Positions 60,990-64,000 of a DNA stretch of 64,000 nucleotides are shown in pieces. The stretch lies in NCBI GenBank assembly GCA_964534275.1, contig CAZHQG010000008.1, positions 1 to 64,000 on the forward strand. Reading direction: 5' to 3'. Positions within the stretch are counted from its first letter, which is position 1. The number at the start of each line of letters is the position of its first letter. The stretch comes from HRBIN30 sp964534275. Its GTDB lineage: Bacteria > Desulfobacterota > Binatia > HRBIN30. The notes beneath the pieces were generated by a model. That model ran no database searches. It saw only the letters and a program-made list of their open reading frames with translations, and had not been told where the DNA came from. Position numbers and translations under genes: made by a program.

Positions 60990-62165
60990 TTACTCCTTCG
61001 CGCTGTCGTCGAACCCGCGTCGATAAGACGAGTGCTCTGCCCACCACTGGAGTTCTTTTTCGATTGCCCATCGCTCTTGTTCCACGAAGCGGGCAATGGC
61101 TCTCCGCAAGCGCGGGTCGCGAAGGTAATGGGCGCTATAGGTACGCGCAGGTGCAAATCCGCGCAGTTCTTTGAATTCTCCCCCGGCGCCAGGCTCGAAC
61201 CGTTCCACTCCCTCGGCCAAACAGAATTCAAGCAAGCGGTAGTAACACACCTCGAAGTGCAAAAAGCGATGCTCTTCGAAGGCTCCCCAGTAGCGGCCGA
61301 ACAGGACCGACTTCCCGCGGACGGCCAGCGCTCCCGCAACAAGTCGTCTTCCCCGATAGGCAAGGCTCAAACACAGGCGCTGCCGCCAACGCGCGGCTAA
61401 CAGCCGGAACAACTCCGGGCTCAGGTACCGCTGCCCCCAGAAATACTTGTCTACGGTGGTCAGGTACAGGCGGTACATAGAGTCCATGAGCGCAGGCGTT
61501 ACGTCTTCCCCGACGACCACACGCATTTCGACTCCGCTCTCCCGCAGAGCGCGCCGCTCGCGCAAGATTTGGTTTCTGCGCTTCGCGCGCAGGGCTCCGA
61601 GAAACTCCTCGAAACTTGACCAACCGCGGTTGTTCCAGTGGAACTGGTACCCTTCCCGCACCAAAAACCCGTGACACCGCAAAAGCTCCGCTTCGCTTGC
61701 AGTGCAAAAGTTCACGTGCACCGAGGAACATTGCCCTCGTTCGCATAGCTCCACCAATGTCTCGGCGAGGAGCGGCAAGACGACCGCTTCATAGCCACGC
61801 GCCACTAAAAGCCGCGGGCCCGTAACTGGTGTAAACGGAACGCCTACGAGCAACTTCGGGTAATAGCGAATCCCTACATGGGCAGCCGCTTCCGCCCAAG
61901 AAAAGTCATACACGAACTCCCCACGGCTGTGGTCTTTTACGTACACGGGGCACGCACCAACGATTCCCTCCGGTGCGTGCACGAGAACGTACCGCGGGTG
62001 CCAACCCGTGCTCGGCACGGAGCAATTCGCTTCCTCGAGGCTCGCCAGCCACTCCCACTCGAGAAAGGGGTCGTTCTCTCCAGCAAGCCGATTCCATGTT
62101 TCCGGCTCCAAATGAGACAGACTTGTCACAAAATCTACGGTGAGACTCGAACGGAGACTACTCAT
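60990..62165 (-). CDS. FemAB/GNAT-like acyltransferase (DUF482-type)
   Basis: 391 residues. It shows the DUF482 peptidogalycan/FemAB-like pattern: DPFLEWEWLASLEEANCSVPSTGW, then GEFVYDFSWAEAAAHVGIRYYPKLLVGVPFTPVTGPRLL, SSVHVNFCTASEAELL, HWNNRGWSSFEEFLGALRAKRRNQI, and a C-terminal GNAT-like core (GALAVRGKSVLFGRYWGAFEEHRFLHFEVCYY). Possible role in aminoacyl or acyl transfer. ATG 62165 is chosen, 294 nt inside a longer open frame. Confidence 0.85.
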   Translation of the reverse strand: MSSLRSSLTVDFVTSLSHLEPETWNRLAGENDPFLEWEWLASLEEANCSVPSTGWHPRYVLVHAPEGIVGACPVYVKDHSRGEFVYDFSWAEAAAHVGIRYYPKLLVGVPFTPVTGPRLLVARGYEAVVLPLLAETLVELCERGQCSSVHVNFCTASEAELLRCHGFLVREGYQFHWNNRGWSSFEEFLGALRAKRRNQILRERRALRESGVEMRVVVGEDVTPALMDSMYRLYLTTVDKYFWGQRYLSPELFRLLAARWRQRLCLSLAYRGRRLVAGALAVRGKSVLFGRYWGAFEEHRFLHFEVCYYRLLEFCLAEGVERFEPGAGGEFKELRGFAPARTYSAHYLRDPRLRRAIARFVEQERWAIEKELQWWAEHSSYRRGFDDSAKE

Positions 62166-62260
62166 CTCGACCGAAACTCCACGTGTTCCCGCACCCACCC
62201 ACGCTGGCCTGTCGGTTGGCACCACACAGCATCCGCGCGGGCGCCACTGCACGCGCCACC

Positions 62261-62815
62261 TTAGCCTTTGTAGCGTGGGAGCACGGAGTGCAGCTCTCGG
62301 AGTGTGCGCGCAGCGCGATCTTTTGCGGACAAAATCGGGTCCCGCACCGGCCACGGAATGGCGAGTTCCGGGTCGTTCCAAGCCAAGCGCAATTCGCCTT
62401 CCGGGTCGTAGTAGTCCGTGCACTTGTACTCGACCTCGGCCACTTCGCTGAGCACACAAAACCCGTGTGCGAACCCAGGAGGCACATACAGTTCACGGAA
62501 GTTGCCAGCGCTTAGCACCACCGCCACCCACCTCCGGAACGTTGGCGACCCAACGCGAATGTCGACAGCCACATCCCACACTTCTCCCGCGACGACCCGC
62601 ACCAACTTCCCCTGTGGCCGCCGCAATTGCGCATGCAAGCCCCGCAGAGTCCCTCGCACGGAGCGCGAGTGGTTGTCTTGAACGAACACCTCGGGCAAGC
62701 CATGCCGGCGATACCTCTCTCCGTGAAAGGTTTCGAGGAAGAACCCGCGTTCGTCCTTGTGTACCTCCGGCTCGATGACCACAACTCCCGGTAGCTCCGT
62801 TTCGATGACACGCAT
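62261..62815 (-). CDS. rfbC: dTDP-4-dehydrorhamnose 3,5-epimerase
   Basis: 184 residues, cupin fold. H61 in RGLHAQ and Y135 in CTDYYDP are the catalytic His-Tyr pair. DERGFFLETFHGERY and VQDNHSRS bind the nucleotide sugar. It makes dTDP-L-rhamnose precursors for LPS or other glycans. No other rml genes are adjacent, so it is isolated here. Confidence 0.93.
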   Translation of the reverse strand: MRVIETELPGVVVIEPEVHKDERGFFLETFHGERYRRHGLPEVFVQDNHSRSVRGTLRGLHAQLRRPQGKLVRVVAGEVWDVAVDIRVGSPTFRRWVAVVLSAGNFRELYVPPGFAHGFCVLSEVAEVEYKCTDYYDPEGELRLAWNDPELAIPWPVRDPILSAKDRAARTLRELHSVLPRYKG

Positions 62816-62981
62816 GCAGGCACCGTGTCACCGCGTTTGCAGTATTGCAACGGTCCGAACCGTCTTGCCGGCCCGCAATTGCAAGCATAGGATGCCGCTC
62901 GCAAAGACACTGCGAAACCACACAAAAAGACTGTGGGCACGTTCTGTGCGGAACACCACGCGAGACGTCGGGAGGTCCATC

Positions 62982-64000
62982 ATGACCGCGGAACGACAGA
63001 CACAAGAGGTGACCTTGCCTTGCCGGATGCTGCCATCTGACGCGCTGTTTTGGTACGCCGAGGAGGCCACGCCAGAGCTACGCCCCGTCGTTGGTGCGTT
63101 GTTTTTGCTGGACCGGGCACCGCGCACGGAGCAGTTAGAACATGCGGTGCTTCGCTGGGTGAGCCAAGTTCCTCGGCTCAGGCAGCGCGTCCACGAGGAC
63201 CCCCTCCGCCTTACCTTGCCAGAATGGCGCGACGACGAGCACTTCGACCTCCACTATCACCTGCGTCATATCGAGCTTCCGCATCCGGGACGGCGCGCCG
63301 ACCTCATGGAGCTCGTGAGCGCCCTGTTTGCGAGTCCCCTCGATCCGGCTCGCCCTCTTTGGGAGGCTTACGATATCCGCGGGTACGAAGGCGAGCGGGC
63401 GGCATTGCTCGTCAAGGTCCACCACTGCGTCATGGATGGAGTCGGCGCGATGACGGGCTTCGATGCGCTGACCCAGCGACGGCGCAATCAGCCCATCCCT
63501 TTGCCTCGCTTGCGTCCGGCACGGCCGCCAGCCGCGCCCGTTCGCGTGGCGCGATTGGTGGGCGACAGCCTCCGCATCGCGGCCGATACCATCGGCGCCG
63601 CTGTGGGGTTGGCGGCGGAGGCTGTACGCGAGCCGCAAAAGGTGGCCCAGCAAGTGGTCGCCGCAGCCCGCGGCATTCGTGGCCTCCTCTCCGACCTGAC
63701 CCAGCCACCCGCACCCGATCCGTTAGCCAGAAAAGCAACCGGCATCGGTCGGCGCCTCGAAGGTCTCACGATGTCCCTACCACGGCTCCGCAAGGTCAAG
63801 GAGGCCCTCGGGGTAACCCTGAACGACCTGATGCTCACGATCGTCGCTGGTGCCGTCGGACGCTATTACCGCCTGCACAAGTTGGAGGTCACCGAACTGC
63901 ACTGCATGGTACCGATCAGCTTGCGTCGGGAAGACGAACGCCATCTCCTCGGAAACCGCGTGGGCATGTGTAACGTCGCCTTGCCGATCGGGGAAACTGA
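62982..64000 (+). CDS. WS/DGAT-family acyltransferase, canonical (partial, runs off window end)
   Basis: The first 339 codons of a wax ester synthase/diacylglycerol acyltransferase. The catalytic HHCVMDG motif (147-153) is intact, as is LNDLMLTIVAGAVGRYY ('ND' motif). PLDPARPLWEAYDIRGYEGERAALLVKVHH is typical. GGGAGG precedes ATG 62982. It is unlike the degenerate homologue at 27.4 kb and is probably the active storage-lipid or wax synthase. The C-terminus is outside the window. Confidence 0.9.
   Translation, partial: MTAERQTQEVTLPCRMLPSDALFWYAEEATPELRPVVGALFLLDRAPRTEQLEHAVLRWVSQVPRLRQRVHEDPLRLTLPEWRDDEHFDLHYHLRHIELPHPGRRADLMELVSALFASPLDPARPLWEAYDIRGYEGERAALLVKVHHCVMDGVGAMTGFDALTQRRRNQPIPLPRLRPARPPAAPVRVARLVGDSLRIAADTIGAAVGLAAEAVREPQKVAQQVVAAARGIRGLLSDLTQPPAPDPLARKATGIGRRLEGLTMSLPRLRKVKEALGVTLNDLMLTIVAGAVGRYYRLHKLEVTELHCMVPISLRREDERHLLGNRVGMCNVALPIGET

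Noticed and set aside
63050..63973. 307-codon plus-strand ORF at the window end
   Set aside because: Out of frame with the WS/DGAT gene that has the HHCVMDG motif; composition (Arg, Pro, Gly rich) is that of a shadow.

Overview
The window is one contiguous piece of a Gram-negative bacterial chromosome with fairly high G+C. LPS-export permeases (lptF, lptG), minor type IV pilins, and lipoprotein and periplasmic signals show an outer membrane. The gene mix is WS/DGAT acyltransferases, F420-type oxidoreductases, a CaiB/BaiF CoA-transferase, a DUF1329 protein, a carotenoid oxygenase, and a protein with dockerin-like 'GDxNGDGxVTVNE' repeats. Together with Deltaproteobacteria-like housekeeping order, this suggests a deep 'delta'-type lineage such as Candidatus Binatota. 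That placement is inference from gene content only.

Layout. 1-5350: start of tuf behind tRNA-Thr/Tyr/Gly/Thr (the tufB arrangement), rlmB, divergent lptF-lptG, then rplM-rpsI, tRNA-Asp and tRNA-Val, and HU. 5400-11300: protein quality-control block tig-clpP-clpX-lon-hup (minus strand) with tRNA-Leu upstream. 11600-14440: tRNA-Ser, small hypothetical genes, a transglutaminase-like protein and mobA. 14750-18730: minor pilin operon (FimT/GspH-, PilV-, PilW- and PilX-like). 18800-26570: DUF3553-like protein, queG, a truncated NYN gene, and CoA/F420-type catabolic genes. 26770-30840: two dodecin-like genes, a WS/DGAT homologue with a broken active site, and an ABC-F ATPase. 31000-38000: DUF1329 protein, carotenoid oxygenase, macro-domain protein, and a tetR-diiron protein-flavoprotein operon with an operator-like repeat. 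38280-45160: queA-tgt-yajC-secD-secF-recJ. 45400-52800: small HTH protein, phospholipid N-methyltransferase-like protein, C-terminal protease, degenerate polysaccharide deacetylase, xseA-xseB-ispA-tlyA. 52700-57100: GAF protein, leuD, leuC, lipoprotein, purU (minus strand). 57350-64000: divergent sigma-70 factor with a strong terminator, FKBP isomerase, a perfect REP-like palindrome, dockerin-repeat protein, an inverted-repeat element, FemAB-like protein, rfbC, and a WS/DGAT gene running off the end.

How the parts fit. Most of the window is core translation, secretion, proteolysis and tRNA modification. QueA, Tgt and QueG form the late queuosine pathway, and their substrates tRNA-Asp(GUC) and tRNA-Tyr(GUA) are also here. 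Accessory interest lies in the tetR operon, the two contrasting WS/DGAT genes, the minor pilin operon with a very large PilX-like protein, the sigma factor with altered promoter-reading residues, and the palindromic and inverted-repeat elements near 59.3-61.0 kb. No CRISPR array, prophage, intact transposase or rRNA operon was seen.
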